DNA from: Chryseobacterium sp. Tr-659
GTDB lineage: Bacteria; Bacteroidota; Bacteroidia; Flavobacteriales; Weeksellaceae
Direction of reading: 5' to 3'
NCBI RefSeq assembly: GCF_011752975.1
Contig: NZ_VWWP01000007.1
Span: forward strand, 1-64,000
Length of the DNA stretch: 64,000 bases
Shown here: in pieces, positions 28,501-35,953 of the stretch
Layout of the letters: every line of letters starts with the position of its first letter
Position numbering within the stretch: position 1 is the first letter of the stretch
The notes under the pieces: generated by a model
The model's input: the letters and a program-made list of their open reading frames with translations, nothing else
What the model was told of the DNA's origin: nothing
The model's database searches: none
Translations under genes and position numbers: made by a program

Positions 28501-28562
28501 AGATCACCATTATTCAGCAAATTCAGAAACAGAATAATCGAAGCAATTTTAGATATTCTCAT
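25524..28562 (-). CDS. T9SS cargo with ELWxxDGT repeats
   Basis: 1012 residues with a signal peptide ending near LSGQ (about residue 24). About ten copies of a repeat of the ELWxxDGTxxGT type can be picked out (for example SLWKTDGTDAGT, KLWVSDGTESGT, ELWVSDGSAIGT, APYVSDGTINGT). They are spaced 50-100 residues apart across about residues 110-830 and suggest a large beta-propeller-like surface protein. A T9SS type A tail closes it ('VIVYPNPAVSEV', 'ASGVYLLKIKTEKG', MKKIIKK). No enzymatic motif is visible. The coding region is very Asn/Tyr/Phe- and AT-rich. Likely secreted through the T9SS; its ligand is unknown. Confidence 0.92.
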   Translation of the reverse strand: MRISKIASIILFLNLLNNGDLSGQNLQATAHLLETNFSADSKPSQMNFITPDRLIFNAKFGVTIKGSGNENSRLLIKVSSAYKNYVNEDNTYTYAAAKALYISVIDNNAYFFIKKSTQLSLWKTDGTDAGTKMIKEFPNTSFSSSDFIINSFNKVNGKLIFDIYHQSGSPSRNELWISDETPGGTVLANTINNNFNSGTNNYVNVNNTLYFINYNSASQKKLWKSDGTITNTSLVFNGIQDDFTIEGKMVGFNGLLYFIKKKNNILSLSYYDSNNNSIVDVLNLPGTVSGNEDLFLQNNSLVFFNNNSLWKSDGTTLGTHVVASNSYPNLQNINSIYHFKNKIYFNCYLGSNVYTKLFYDGNTLAKLTDIFPELENGYIEKKSNSNFGESNYLIFKMYSNNNLMAFNGISLKPIQNLIFAYDSGFEMEIADTSDSNFIINAGNKKYGQEIFKFNFNNGLSDLYDNANSSTGSSFLSPQEFNNQLFYFGTDEYGLGPMLSNGTPNGTFRIKSDVNVPSYNWPVSEHVPNIQLNNKMYFPCSIGGLPVALCVSDGTSAGTTMLKNVNPMGKDGSNSYDYPAFIKVGNTNKFLFKVNENNFSAKLWVSDGTESGTFNLNALPSFQNKYAVLNDKTYYTAFDYSLNKRVLMFTDGTQNGTQVFYNFDGNKSFYSILGYADNKFFFLVNNQIDYWTSKTELWVSDGSAIGTFMLKSFSNPHYSNPGFNSNVEVKDGKLYFFACAENAGNLTLHAPYVSDGTINGTYKISNNEFDNGAYPVASYSGSFITHCDNKVYYMNAPNYNGYNSMWVYDNGQFNNVYTSPSLSNSTFIPNNFIPYHNVCINGNLFFLNKEYSENEIWVTNGYGGVNPLYIQSNNIAVTNKIINSISKVNNKIFLNAPFNDSNNFNFYGNELYVMDVGQITLGINETIGSVKDGKDLSVIVYPNPAVSEVNLISTKGNNIEDIEVYNMSGLLILNKRQANASKVALDLNNFASGVYLLKIKTEKGMVMKKIIKK

Positions 28563-28782
28563 GGTTTAAAAGTTTTTGCAAAGATAATTATTTCAACCAT
28601 TGTTATGGGATACTTTCAAACGCTAAAAAGTGAAGTAAAAAGATCGAAAAAATACCCACATATTAAATATTTGAAACCTCTGATTTTTCAGAGTTTTTTT
28701 TATTAATTTTAATAAACAGAACGGATGCCTTATTTTGGTATCCATTTTGTTTGTATGCACACGAAAAATTCCAAGCATCTCT

Positions 28783-29811
28783 ATGATCACAACCAAATAC
28801 GTCAATTATAAGCAGGTTCTCAATTTATCAGGAATGCACCTTGTTTTAATCTCTATATGGTGTACCCTGATTGCCGTTCTCTTCTATTTCTTCAATTGGG
28901 AATGGATGACAATTCCGTGGGTGCCGGTAGCATTGATTGGTACGGCAGAAGCATTCCTTGTAGGTTTCAAGAACAATCAGGCCTATGACAGACTTTGGGA
29001 AGCCAGAAAAATATGGGGAGGTATTGTAAACTCCAGCCGTTCATTCGCTTCAATGGTATACGCTTTCGATACCAAAAATGAAGAAATTGGTGTCTTTGAT
29101 CTTGAAGACCGCAAAAAAAGAATCGTTTACCGCCATATCGCATGGTTATATACTTTCCGTGAACAACTTCTGGTTCCTACAGAATGGGAACATATCAGTA
29201 CTGAAAATAAGTTCGGAAATATAAATCTCAGACGTAACAGACTGATTAAAGCAGGATTTCCAGATTACGGAAGAGCTCCTATTTTCCTTCACAAATACCT
29301 TTCTGAAGAAGAATATGAGCTTAAAAATGATTATAAAAACTTTGCTACTTATCTGATTGCCCAACAGGCAAAAGATATTAATGAGCTTAAAAATATGAAT
29401 GCTATTACAGATTTCAATCAAACTCAACTTCAAAATAGTTTGAATGAATTCTATAATTTCCAGGGACAGGCAGAGAGAATCAAAAAATTCCCTTCCCCCA
29501 GACAGTTCGCCAGCACAGCATTTGTTTTTAATATCCTGTTTATTCTCTTACTTCCGTTGGGGTTAGTTAATGAGTTTGCAAAATTGGGTGATTGGGGAAT
29601 CTGGACTTCCATTCCTTTCTGTATTGTCATTGGCTGGATTTATATTATCATGGAACTTGTAGGTGATTATTCTGAAAACCCGTTTGCAGGACTAATGTTT
29701 GATGTTCCGATGCTTTCCATCTGCAGAACCATTGAAATAGACCTGCTTCAGATGGGCGGCGAAACAGATCTTCCCGATCCTATTTCTTCTAAAAACGGAG
29801 TTCTGGTGTAA
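28783..29811 (+). CDS. Bestrophin-family anion channel-like protein
   Basis: 342 residues from ATG 28783. A start at 28735 would add 16 residues (MVSILFVCTRKIPSIS) with no family match, and MITTKYVNYKQVLN fits the usual start of the family. Membrane helices lie at about 20-60 (two, LVLISIWCTLIAVLFYF and 'WVPVALIGTAEAFLVGF') and about 240-295 (two). Family motifs include 'NNQAYDRLWEARKIWGGI' then VNSSRSFA. Bacterial bestrophins are pentameric ion channels of the inner membrane. The C-terminal 'DVPMLSICRTIEIDLLQ' segment is also typical. Ion selectivity is not predictable here. No terminator is evident before the convergent lrp-like gene. Confidence 0.92.
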   Translation: MITTKYVNYKQVLNLSGMHLVLISIWCTLIAVLFYFFNWEWMTIPWVPVALIGTAEAFLVGFKNNQAYDRLWEARKIWGGIVNSSRSFASMVYAFDTKNEEIGVFDLEDRKKRIVYRHIAWLYTFREQLLVPTEWEHISTENKFGNINLRRNRLIKAGFPDYGRAPIFLHKYLSEEEYELKNDYKNFATYLIAQQAKDINELKNMNAITDFNQTQLQNSLNEFYNFQGQAERIKKFPSPRQFASTAFVFNILFILLLPLGLVNEFAKLGDWGIWTSIPFCIVIGWIYIIMELVGDYSENPFAGLMFDVPMLSICRTIEIDLLQMGGETDLPDPISSKNGVLV

Positions 29812-29846
29812 TCATGGGTAATATAAAAAATCTGAGGGCTGTAGTT

Positions 29847-30305
29847 TTACAAAACAATTGACGTTGTATTTTTCACTTCGGAAATCATGAATGAACTGTG
29901 TGTACTTGCGATATGCTGTAAAGTTGTAAGTTTAGACAACATAAAATGGCGGTAATCTTCAATATCCTTCACTCCTATTTTAAGGATATAGTCATAATCA
30001 CCGCTAACATGGAAACACTCTGTAACTTCTTCAAGATTCATCACCTCTTTTTCAAACTGCAGTACAAATTCTTTTTTGTGCTGCGTGAGTTTCACATGGC
30101 ATAAAGCTATGAAATTCTTCCCGATCTTATTTCTGTCCAGCAATGCAACATATTTTGAAATAACACCCGCATTTTCAAGCTTTTTTACGCGCTCATAAAC
30201 AGCCGTAACGGATAATCCCAGCTTACCGGACAATTCTTTGGTGGTTTGTTTGCAGTCTTCCTGTAAAAAAAGCAGCAATTTCTTATCAGTTTCGTCAAGC
30301 TCCAT
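29847..30305 (-). CDS. Lrp/AsnC family transcriptional regulator
   Basis: 152 residues, the normal length. The N-terminal winged HTH (about 1-60: DETDKKLLLFLQED, then 'TTKELSGKLGLSVTAVYERVKKL') is followed by the RAM ligand-binding domain (about 65-145, with 'VTECFHVSGDYDYILKIGV'). It is divergent from a PLP-dependent sulfur amino-acid enzyme. In this family a regulator beside an amino-acid enzyme usually controls that neighbour, so local control of the 30463 gene by an amino acid is inferred. A 6-bp inverted repeat at 30339-30355 in the shared spacer is a candidate site. Confidence 0.95.
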   Translation of the reverse strand: MELDETDKKLLLFLQEDCKQTTKELSGKLGLSVTAVYERVKKLENAGVISKYVALLDRNKIGKNFIALCHVKLTQHKKEFVLQFEKEVMNLEEVTECFHVSGDYDYILKIGVKDIEDYRHFMLSKLTTLQHIASTHSSFMISEVKNTTSIVL

Positions 30306-30338
30306 AGATAATTTTTTGGTGAAAGTTTAATATTTTCG

Positions 30339-30355
30339 AATATACTAATTATATT
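30339..30355. promoter_or_regulatory. Candidate operator between lrp-like gene and trans-sulfuration gene
   Basis: Inverted repeat AATATA-N5-TATATT in the 157-bp divergent spacer. The AT-rich palindrome is of the size bound by Lrp/AsnC proteins. In such AT-rich DNA it could arise by chance. Confidence 0.35.
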
Positions 30356-30462
30356 TTCTAAATAAACAATATTTTACAGTTTTATATTCTATAAATTCAA
30401 ATTTACATTGTAATTATTAGGAAATTAGTGCAAATTGAGCCCATAAAATAAAAACAATATTT

Positions 30463-31689
30463 ATGGAAAACTTTAACGCAGCCAACGAGATCCAGGATCT
30501 ACAGTATTTCGGTGAATTCGGGGGAGTAAATCCTTCTATTTCTGACAGCTCTACTTATACTTTCCTTTCTGCAAAGACCATGTTTGATACTTTTGAAGGA
30601 AATGCTGAAGGATGTTATCTGTATTCCAGACATTCATCTCCAATGAATCTTTACCTGGCACAAGCCCTTGCCAAGATGGAAAATACAGAGTCAGCCAACG
30701 TTACAGCATCAGGGATGGGAGCCATTACTTCCGTTTTAATGCAGGTTTGCAAAAGTGGAGACCATATTATTTCAAGCAGAACCATCTACGGAGGAACCTA
30801 TGCTTTTCTTAAAAACTTCATGCCTCAGTTTAATGTAGCAACTACTTTTGTGGACATCAACAATTTTGATTCCATAGAAAATGCCATTACTCCCGCTACC
30901 AAAGTAATTTACTGTGAAAGCGTAAGCAATCCGCTTCTTGAAGTTGCAGATCTTAGAAAACTTTCTGAAATCTGTAAAAAGCACAATCTCAAATTGATCG
31001 TAGACAATACATTTTCACCACTTTCCATCTCTCCAACATTATTCGGAGCGGATGTTGTGATCCACAGCTTAACGAAGTTCATCAACGGAAGCAGTGATAC
31101 GGTAGGTGGTGTATACTGTGCAACTCAGGCATTTATTGATGATACCAAAAATGTAAATTCCGGAGCATGTATGCTTCTGGGACCTACTATGGATTCCCTG
31201 AGATCGTCAAGTATTCTAAAAAATCTGAGAACATTACACATCAGAATAAAACAGCATAGCTACAATGCCATGTACCTTGCCGAAAGATTTGAAAAAGATG
31301 GATTAAAGGTATCTTACCCGGGATTACCATCTCATAAAAATCATGAATTAATGAAAAGCATGCTTCATGAGGAATACGGCTACGGCGGATTATTGACACT
31401 GGATGCAGGAACCACAGAAAAAGCCAATGAACTGATGGAACTTATGCAGACTGAAAATCTCGGATACCTGGCCGTAAGCCTTGGGTTCTATAAAACCTTA
31501 TTCTCATGTTCAGGAAAATCTACATCTTCTGAAATTCCGGAAGAAGAACGTGCTTCCATAGGTATTTCTGATGGATTGATCAGATTCTCCATCGGTTTGG
31601 ATCACGATATTGAAAGGACTTATCACAAAATGAAAGAATGCATGCTGAAAGTGGGTGTTCTTAACCATGAAAACATATACATATCCTAA
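30463..31689 (+). CDS. PLP-dependent trans-sulfuration enzyme (methionine gamma-lyase / cystathionine lyase type)
   Basis: 408 residues of the Cys/Met metabolism fold-type I family. The PLP lysine is Lys205 in VIHSLTKFINGSSD. Asp181 (DNTF) should contact the pyridine nitrogen. Tyr54 and Arg56 (YSRHSSP, where YTRxGNPT is usual) bind phosphate from the neighbouring subunit, and the SGMGA loop lies at 83-87. The loop YGGT (109-112) lacks the Cys that typifies methionine gamma-lyase (YGCT), so cystathionine or homocysteine chemistry, or a relaxed lyase, is equally possible. The reaction would be elimination or replacement at the gamma carbon of sulfur amino acids in the cytoplasm. The divergent Lrp-like regulator suggests control by an amino acid. 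Confidence 0.9.
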   Translation: MENFNAANEIQDLQYFGEFGGVNPSISDSSTYTFLSAKTMFDTFEGNAEGCYLYSRHSSPMNLYLAQALAKMENTESANVTASGMGAITSVLMQVCKSGDHIISSRTIYGGTYAFLKNFMPQFNVATTFVDINNFDSIENAITPATKVIYCESVSNPLLEVADLRKLSEICKKHNLKLIVDNTFSPLSISPTLFGADVVIHSLTKFINGSSDTVGGVYCATQAFIDDTKNVNSGACMLLGPTMDSLRSSSILKNLRTLHIRIKQHSYNAMYLAERFEKDGLKVSYPGLPSHKNHELMKSMLHEEYGYGGLLTLDAGTTEKANELMELMQTENLGYLAVSLGFYKTLFSCSGKSTSSEIPEEERASIGISDGLIRFSIGLDHDIERTYHKMKECMLKVGVLNHENIYIS

Positions 31690-31704
31690 ATTTATTGTAA
31701 AAGG

Positions 31705-31728
31705 AAGGCTGCTCTTTTGAGCAGCCTT
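31705..31728 (+). terminator. Hairpin terminator
   Basis: Perfect 10-bp arms (AAGGCTGCTC and complement), a TTTT loop and a following T run. It ends the transcript of the gene stopping at 31689. Confidence 0.93.
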
Positions 31729-31795
31729 TTTTATTTAAAAAGAAATCAACATATTTGAATCCCATTAACCAATTTTTCATAAAATCATGACCTCT

Positions 31796-32308
31796 TTATT
31801 CTTCTTTTATTCTTATCTTGCCAGTAAATAATAATTGTAGATACAGTTTCAAATTGAATTTATAATTGTATATCCTTTTTAGTTTGATAGAAGAATCTAT
31901 TTCTTTAAAATTATCATAGAAAAGGCCACTGATTTTAAAGACAGTATATCCTTTCTTTACAAGATAAATAACCTCATATTCTCCTCGTACACTTGTTTCA
32001 GACGTTTTGATCTTGTTATCAAAATCATCTAATTTTAAAGTGCTTCCCAAAGGTCTTAATATGGAATAATATTTTAATGAATTTTTTTGCTTATCTATAA
32101 TTATATACTTAAAGTCTTTAATTACCAATAATAATGATAAAATAATTATAATCAGAATTATTATTGGAATAAGTGATCCACTATTTTCATGAATATTATC
32201 TATTTTTTTTATAACTGCTTTTACTAAGCCAAATGCTATTCCAAATTCGCACATCACCAAAAAAAAGAACCATAAATACCAATTATGGTGTATTTTACTC
32301 TTAATCAT
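31796..32308 (-). CDS. Candidate immunity protein of orphan Rhs cassette B (membrane)
   Basis: 170 residues with two membrane helices (about 9-33 and 45-64), then a soluble basic domain of about 100 residues with no known motif. It starts 10 bp after the stop of the degraded Rhs toxin tip on the same strand, the usual place of an immunity gene. A membrane-bound immunity would fit a toxin acting at the inner membrane; that tip has a hydrophobic end. The coding sequence is AT-rich and intact, although the toxin upstream is broken. I recognise no named family, so the immunity role is inferred from position alone. Confidence 0.7.
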   Translation of the reverse strand: MIKSKIHHNWYLWFFFLVMCEFGIAFGLVKAVIKKIDNIHENSGSLIPIIILIIIILSLLLVIKDFKYIIIDKQKNSLKYYSILRPLGSTLKLDDFDNKIKTSETSVRGEYEVIYLVKKGYTVFKISGLFYDNFKEIDSSIKLKRIYNYKFNLKLYLQLLFTGKIRIKEE

Positions 32309-32318
32309 AAATTATTTT

Positions 32319-32950
32319 TTAATAAAGTCCATCATACATTTTTACTAAAGGACCTCCAGTTGCTTCATCAATCATATCTCCCAACCCCTTCGCTTCACCA
32401 TTTATTAAATAATTAGCTCCCATTGTTCCCATATCAGCTACAAACCATACTCCGGCAACAATAGAACCTACTCCTGACATTGAAAGGCCCAACATCGCCC
32501 CATTTATTAAATGAGATGTTTTCACTTCACCAGACATTGCAACATCAGCCACTAATAAAACACCACCAGCAGCTGTCAATTTTGTTCCCAAACTTCTTGC
32601 TTCTTGAAAACCTTTTACTTGCTGCCCTCTCCAATATTTAGCTCCAGAATTACTCCATCTATTTTGCCATCTAAATGAAGTTCCTCGTGTTTTGGTCTGA
32701 TGCCATAAGCATTATATTTAAAAACTCCTATTCTTGGCACATTTGCTGTCGCTCCAGCACCTACTGCAGTATTTACCCACCAGGTACTATTAGATGTTGT
32801 TTGAGAAAAATCGATATTATTAAAAAAACTATTCCCATCGCCAAGTTTTAGCATATGTCCTAACATCTCCTGAGCTGTATTGGCATCACCTAAAGCACCG
32901 CCTGTCCACCAACTCATATATCCATTATGAGTTTTCAATGAGAAATCTCC
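32319..32950 (-). pseudogene. Rhs C-terminal toxin tip B, broken by a frameshift
   Basis: Two open segments belong to one former tip. The first (about 32938 to 32615) reads 'SWWTGGALGDANTAQEML' and on to 'FKYNAYGI'. The second is in another frame and is open from roughly 32700 down to the stop at 32319. It continues 'TRGTSFRWQNRWSNSGAKY', then a hydrophobic Gly/Ala-rich stretch. A one-base indel near 32695 separates them. The phrase around 'NRWSNSGAKYWRGQQVKGF' leads into a segment that could insert in a membrane, but the toxin class is not recognised. The tip is in frame with the Rhs core remnant to its right, apart from two stop codons. Confidence 0.7.
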
Positions 32951-33442
32951 TCAATTTTGTGTAGCTAAAATTAGATCTCTATATGCCTAGGTCTCACCAA
33001 ATGTTGGAAGATTTCCGGCAAATAGACCACCTCCTCGTCCAACACCAGTTGGTGCAGTTCTATCACCTCTTTCTCCTGTAATACCCATCCACCATCCAGA
33101 ATTGGGATGCTGAGGAGCCATATCACTGGCTTCATTAGGTATCATTGCTTTTCTTCCGTCAGGATCTATAAAGCTGATAGGATTATTTAACGCATAAGCA
33201 TAAGGAGAAAACCTTCTTGAAGTTTCTGCTAAAGGGTCTATTACTCCCCATCTTCCGATATCAGCCATATACATTCTGGCACCATAATCACTCCAACCTG
33301 TTTCGTTTTGTAATTCCTTACCGTTGTATTGGTAATTGTAAGATGGAGTTGCTTCCTACATTATTGTATTCTAAATGCTTTAATTCAAAAGGATAATAGT
33401 TGCTTTCTCCAAGAGCTTATGCGCTGCCACCTATATTTTTAA
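32951..33442 (-). pseudogene. Rhs core remnant B (C-terminal end of an Rhs protein)
   Basis: A fragment nearly identical to the core end of the full-length Rhs gene at 36377-39901 ([41 protein letters not shown]). Its distal 5' part (about 33343-33442) carries an in-frame TAA and frameshifts. The 3' part is open from about 33343 to a TAG at 32987-32989, then a TGA at 32951-32953, then toxin tip B in the same frame. Both stops could each be one base from TGG (Trp). It has no start or N-terminus, so it is an orphan cassette rather than a working gene. Confidence 0.85.
33028..33442 (-). repeat. Rhs core direct repeat, cassette B copy
   Basis: Near-identical by eye to 37039-37459 of the full-length Rhs gene (same orientation, about 4.0 kb apart). 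Identity is almost complete over the first 310 bp and weaker over the last 100 bp. It is long enough to support homologous recombination. Confidence 0.9.
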
Positions 33443-33450
33443 ATAAGATT

Positions 33451-33488
33451 AAAAAATTAGATATTGAAAAATCAATATCTAATTTTTT
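33451..33488. terminator. Strong hairpin between the two orphan cassettes
   Basis: Perfect 17-bp arms (AAAAAATTAGATATTGA and complement) with a 4-nt loop and A/T runs on both sides. It lies just past the stop at 33537 of the last gene in cassette A and before the remnant core of cassette B, so it probably ends cassette A transcription. Confidence 0.85.
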
Positions 33489-33536
33489 ACAAATATATTT
33501 TGTCTTTTAAGGATTAATATTGCATATTATTGACCA

Positions 33537-34079
33537 TTAACTAATTGTTAAATCCGGTAGTTTGAAATCATTTCGATAACTTATGATTAAGGCGTCTCCA
33601 CCTAGTCCTTTTATACAGCTAAAATTTGCATAGTGATTAATTAATAATTTTTCATTTTCTATATCATGAAATTTATTCTTTTTTTGAAAAGTGATATAAT
33701 CAAAAAAATTAAAATTTTCAGTAGGAATGAAAAAAGTGCAACTGTAAAAATATTTCCAAACATCAAAAATAAAGTTATATGTATACTCATTTATCTTAAT
33801 TCTGCCAACACTATCAAAACGAGCATTATCAAGTTCTTTCAGTACAATATATTCTCCATAATTTTCAAAATTTTCAAGTATCTTAACTTTAAGTTTTTTA
33901 AGCTCTTCCTTATCAGTTAAGTTCTCTTCTCTTCGAAAAGCAAAAAAAAGAGTATTGCTATCTGAAAACAAACATTTATATATTTTTTTTAAACGAATTA
34001 AATCCTCTGACATATATAAATCAAAATCTTCAATAGAAAGAAGATTTATATTTTTATTTAAAACATTATTAATTTTCAC
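33537..34079 (-). CDS. Candidate second immunity protein of orphan cassette A
   Basis: 180 residues, no signal peptide or membrane helix, so cytoplasmic. Rich in Asn, Lys, Phe and Tyr and strongly AT-rich at DNA level, unlike the core genes of this window. Features such as 'YGEYIVLKELDNARFD' and 'GGDALIISYRND' do not match a family I know, though overall size and acidic/aromatic character resemble SMI1/SUKH-type or similar polymorphic-toxin immunity proteins. It follows another small ORF (34111-34716) by 31 bp on the same strand. It may be immunity to tip A or to an earlier lost toxin. Role inferred from position. Confidence 0.65.
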   Translation of the reverse strand: MKINNVLNKNINLLSIEDFDLYMSEDLIRLKKIYKCLFSDSNTLFFAFRREENLTDKEELKKLKVKILENFENYGEYIVLKELDNARFDSVGRIKINEYTYNFIFDVWKYFYSCTFFIPTENFNFFDYITFQKKNKFHDIENEKLLINHYANFSCIKGLGGDALIISYRNDFKLPDLTIS

Positions 34080-34110
34080 AGATCTTCAAAATAATATATT
34101 AAGCAATGTT

Positions 34111-34716
34111 TTATCTATTGCGGTTAATCTTGATATCCCAATATAAACCTAGTGAGTTTAAAACCTTTTTATACCATGGTCTAGAAATTTCTTCTTTCAA
34201 AGCTAAAGGAGATCTGATAGTCTCCCACGGAAAATCCATGTCTTGACTTTTACGTAACCATAATACATCTGGTTGTGATTCCCTGGAAGCTGTATATAAA
34301 AAAGGAAGATTTGTTAAGGGTATATTTCCTAGTGGTAATCTCTGTGTATACTTAACAATTTCTGTTTCTTGCTCAATATTTTTTATAAAAATTAATGTTG
34401 GAAACTCATAATAATGAAACATTCTATTAATTAGTTCACTATTTATAAAAGTATCTATTTTTAATTTACATAAAATAATCCTATTGTCATCACCAATATT
34501 AACTAATATTTTATCTGAAATAAAATTAATTGTATTCATAAGGTTTTCATTCTCTACCCATCGTTTAAACCCGAGAAAGTATACATATGAAGTATTTACT
34601 AAAAAATATTTAAAAATATCATCCCATTTTATTTGGTTTATTTCAAGATCATTTTCCATATCTTTTATACTAATTATGTCCTCATTATATCGAAATAAAT
34701 CTAAACTCTTGTCCAT
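34111..34716 (-). CDS. Candidate immunity protein of orphan cassette A
   Basis: 201 residues, soluble, without a signal peptide, AT-rich. It starts 5 bp after the stop of toxin tip A, the classical position of a cognate immunity gene. The N-terminal part has alternating charged and aromatic segments (IKWDDIFKYFLV, 'YVYFLGFKRWVEN') and the C-terminus a Trp-rich end (DFPWETIRSPLAL, 'RPWYKKVLNSLGLYWD'). I do not recognise the family. Both this gene and its downstream neighbour remain open although the Rhs core in front of them is broken, which is expected if immunity keeps being selected. Function is inferred. Confidence 0.7.
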   Translation of the reverse strand: MDKSLDLFRYNEDIISIKDMENDLEINQIKWDDIFKYFLVNTSYVYFLGFKRWVENENLMNTINFISDKILVNIGDDNRIILCKLKIDTFINSELINRMFHYYEFPTLIFIKNIEQETEIVKYTQRLPLGNIPLTNLPFLYTASRESQPDVLWLRKSQDMDFPWETIRSPLALKEEISRPWYKKVLNSLGLYWDIKINRNR

Positions 34717-34721
34717 AAAAA

Positions 34722-35190
34722 TTATTTTTTATAATTCCAGTAATTAAATGGAGCATGCCAAGGATATTGAGCGGAACTTCCATACGTAGAGCCACCAATA
34801 CTAAATCTAAAATGAGAATGAATCCCTATTGATCCTGTAGGGTTAGCATGAGGAATTCCATAATCCCATCGCAGTAAATTTCCACCTTGAATATTACTTT
34901 TCATGGAAAATATTGTGCCTCCTGGAACACCTGGTCCATTTCCATAAAGAGCCTCTATCTTATAGCCTCCAATTTTAAGCCCATTTTTTCCAAAAACACC
35001 ATATCCACCTCTAAGCCCAAAAGGATTTATTTGAGATACTTCTTTAAATATTATTGCTTCAGCTGCCTTTTCTGTTAAATACCCTGCACCATATGAGTAA
35101 TCATTTGCTGTATAATTAGGAATGTTACTCGTAAGATTTATTAAACTATTAAGTGTCTTTACTGTTCCATAAGCTCCTAAAGCAAAAGTG
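34722..35190 (-). pseudogene. Rhs C-terminal toxin tip A (orphan, no start)
   Basis: An open frame of about 155 codons without a proper start. It runs from '[17 protein letters not shown]' through 'FGLRGGYGVFGKNGLK' and 'GGNLLRWDYGIPHANPTG' to 'IGIHSHFRFSIGG' and 'YPWHAPFNYWNYKK'. The Rhs core remnant upstream ends in a different frame, so no fusion protein can form now. Only a 60-residue piece begins with an internal ATG (34904). The His-rich C-terminal part (PHA, GIHSHFRF, PWHAPF) suggests a metal- or nuclease-type active site but matches no family I can name. It could become functional if recombination joined it in frame to the full-length Rhs. Confidence 0.65.
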
Positions 35191-35356
35191 GATGCTGAGG
35201 AGCCATATCACTCGCTTCATTTGGTATCATTGCTTTTCTTCCGTCAGGATCTATAAAGCTTATAGGATTATTTAATGCATAAGCATAAGGAGAAAACCTT
35301 CTTGAAGGTTCTGCTAAAGGATCTATCACTCCCCATCTTCCGATATCAACCATGTA
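35191..35356 (-). repeat. Rhs core direct repeat, cassette A copy
   Basis: About 165 bp closely matching 37118-37283 of the full-length Rhs gene and the cassette B copy, in the same orientation. It carries a few substitutions, more than the cassette B copy. Confidence 0.85.
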
Positions 35357-35530
35357 TTATGGCATCATAGTCGTACATGCCACCTTCCTCGAGCTCCTCC
35401 CCATTGTATTTGTAGCTATAAAAGTTTCCAAACGGAGAGAATGTATTTCCAATATGGTTTAATCAAAAAGAGTAATAGTTATTAGCTTCAATAATTTCAA
35501 GATCATCTGCGCTATTCTTGCAAAATTTAC
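35191..35530 (-). pseudogene. Rhs core remnant A (mosaic)
   Basis: Reads as a diverged Rhs core: ADDLEIIEANNYYSF, then a TGA at 35463-35465 where Gly is expected in 'YPFGL', then NHIGNTFSPFGNFYSYKYN. A second break follows near 'YDYDA..IHG'. From about 35356 down it becomes close to the main gene ([27 protein letters not shown]), and then the frame is lost at the junction with tip A. The 5' part differs clearly from the resident Rhs gene, so the remnant comes from a different Rhs allele or is a recombinant. Confidence 0.8.
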
Positions 35531-35953
35531 CCTGATTGAACAACCTCCTCAGCCTCCATAAAAATTTATCTTTTACTCATCCGTCAAGATGATTTTTGTA
35601 TTGTTACATATAGTGATTTTCCAAAACCAAGACAAAAAACCACCGTAGGTGACATGCCTTAAAATGAAGTGGTTTTTATTATATGTCTCAATACGAACGG
35701 ATAGATTGCTTTGTTTTATCATTATAGAAAAACTTTAAGCTGTTCATTATTGATAAGTTGTGTAATGAATTTTTATTTTTTATAAATATACATAAATTGA
35801 AAAAAAGTGATTGTGGACAAAATAACTATAAAAATAATTTTATTCTTTTATAGTTATTTGTATATTAATAAGATAAAACTAGGCTGTTCGCAATTCTCTA
35901 TTTTATCTAGATCAGAGACCTCTCATACAGGCATATGAAAATAGTCTTGGATA
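35531..35953. other. Non-coding stretch in the Rhs locus (about 420 bp)
   Basis: AT-rich DNA between Rhs remnant A and the gene ending at 35954. A 9-bp stem with a 25-nt loop at 35634-35677 (AAAAACCAC and complement) could act as a weak terminator. No ORF with coding character is visible. It may contain further decayed Rhs sequence, but nothing translates convincingly. Confidence 0.5.
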
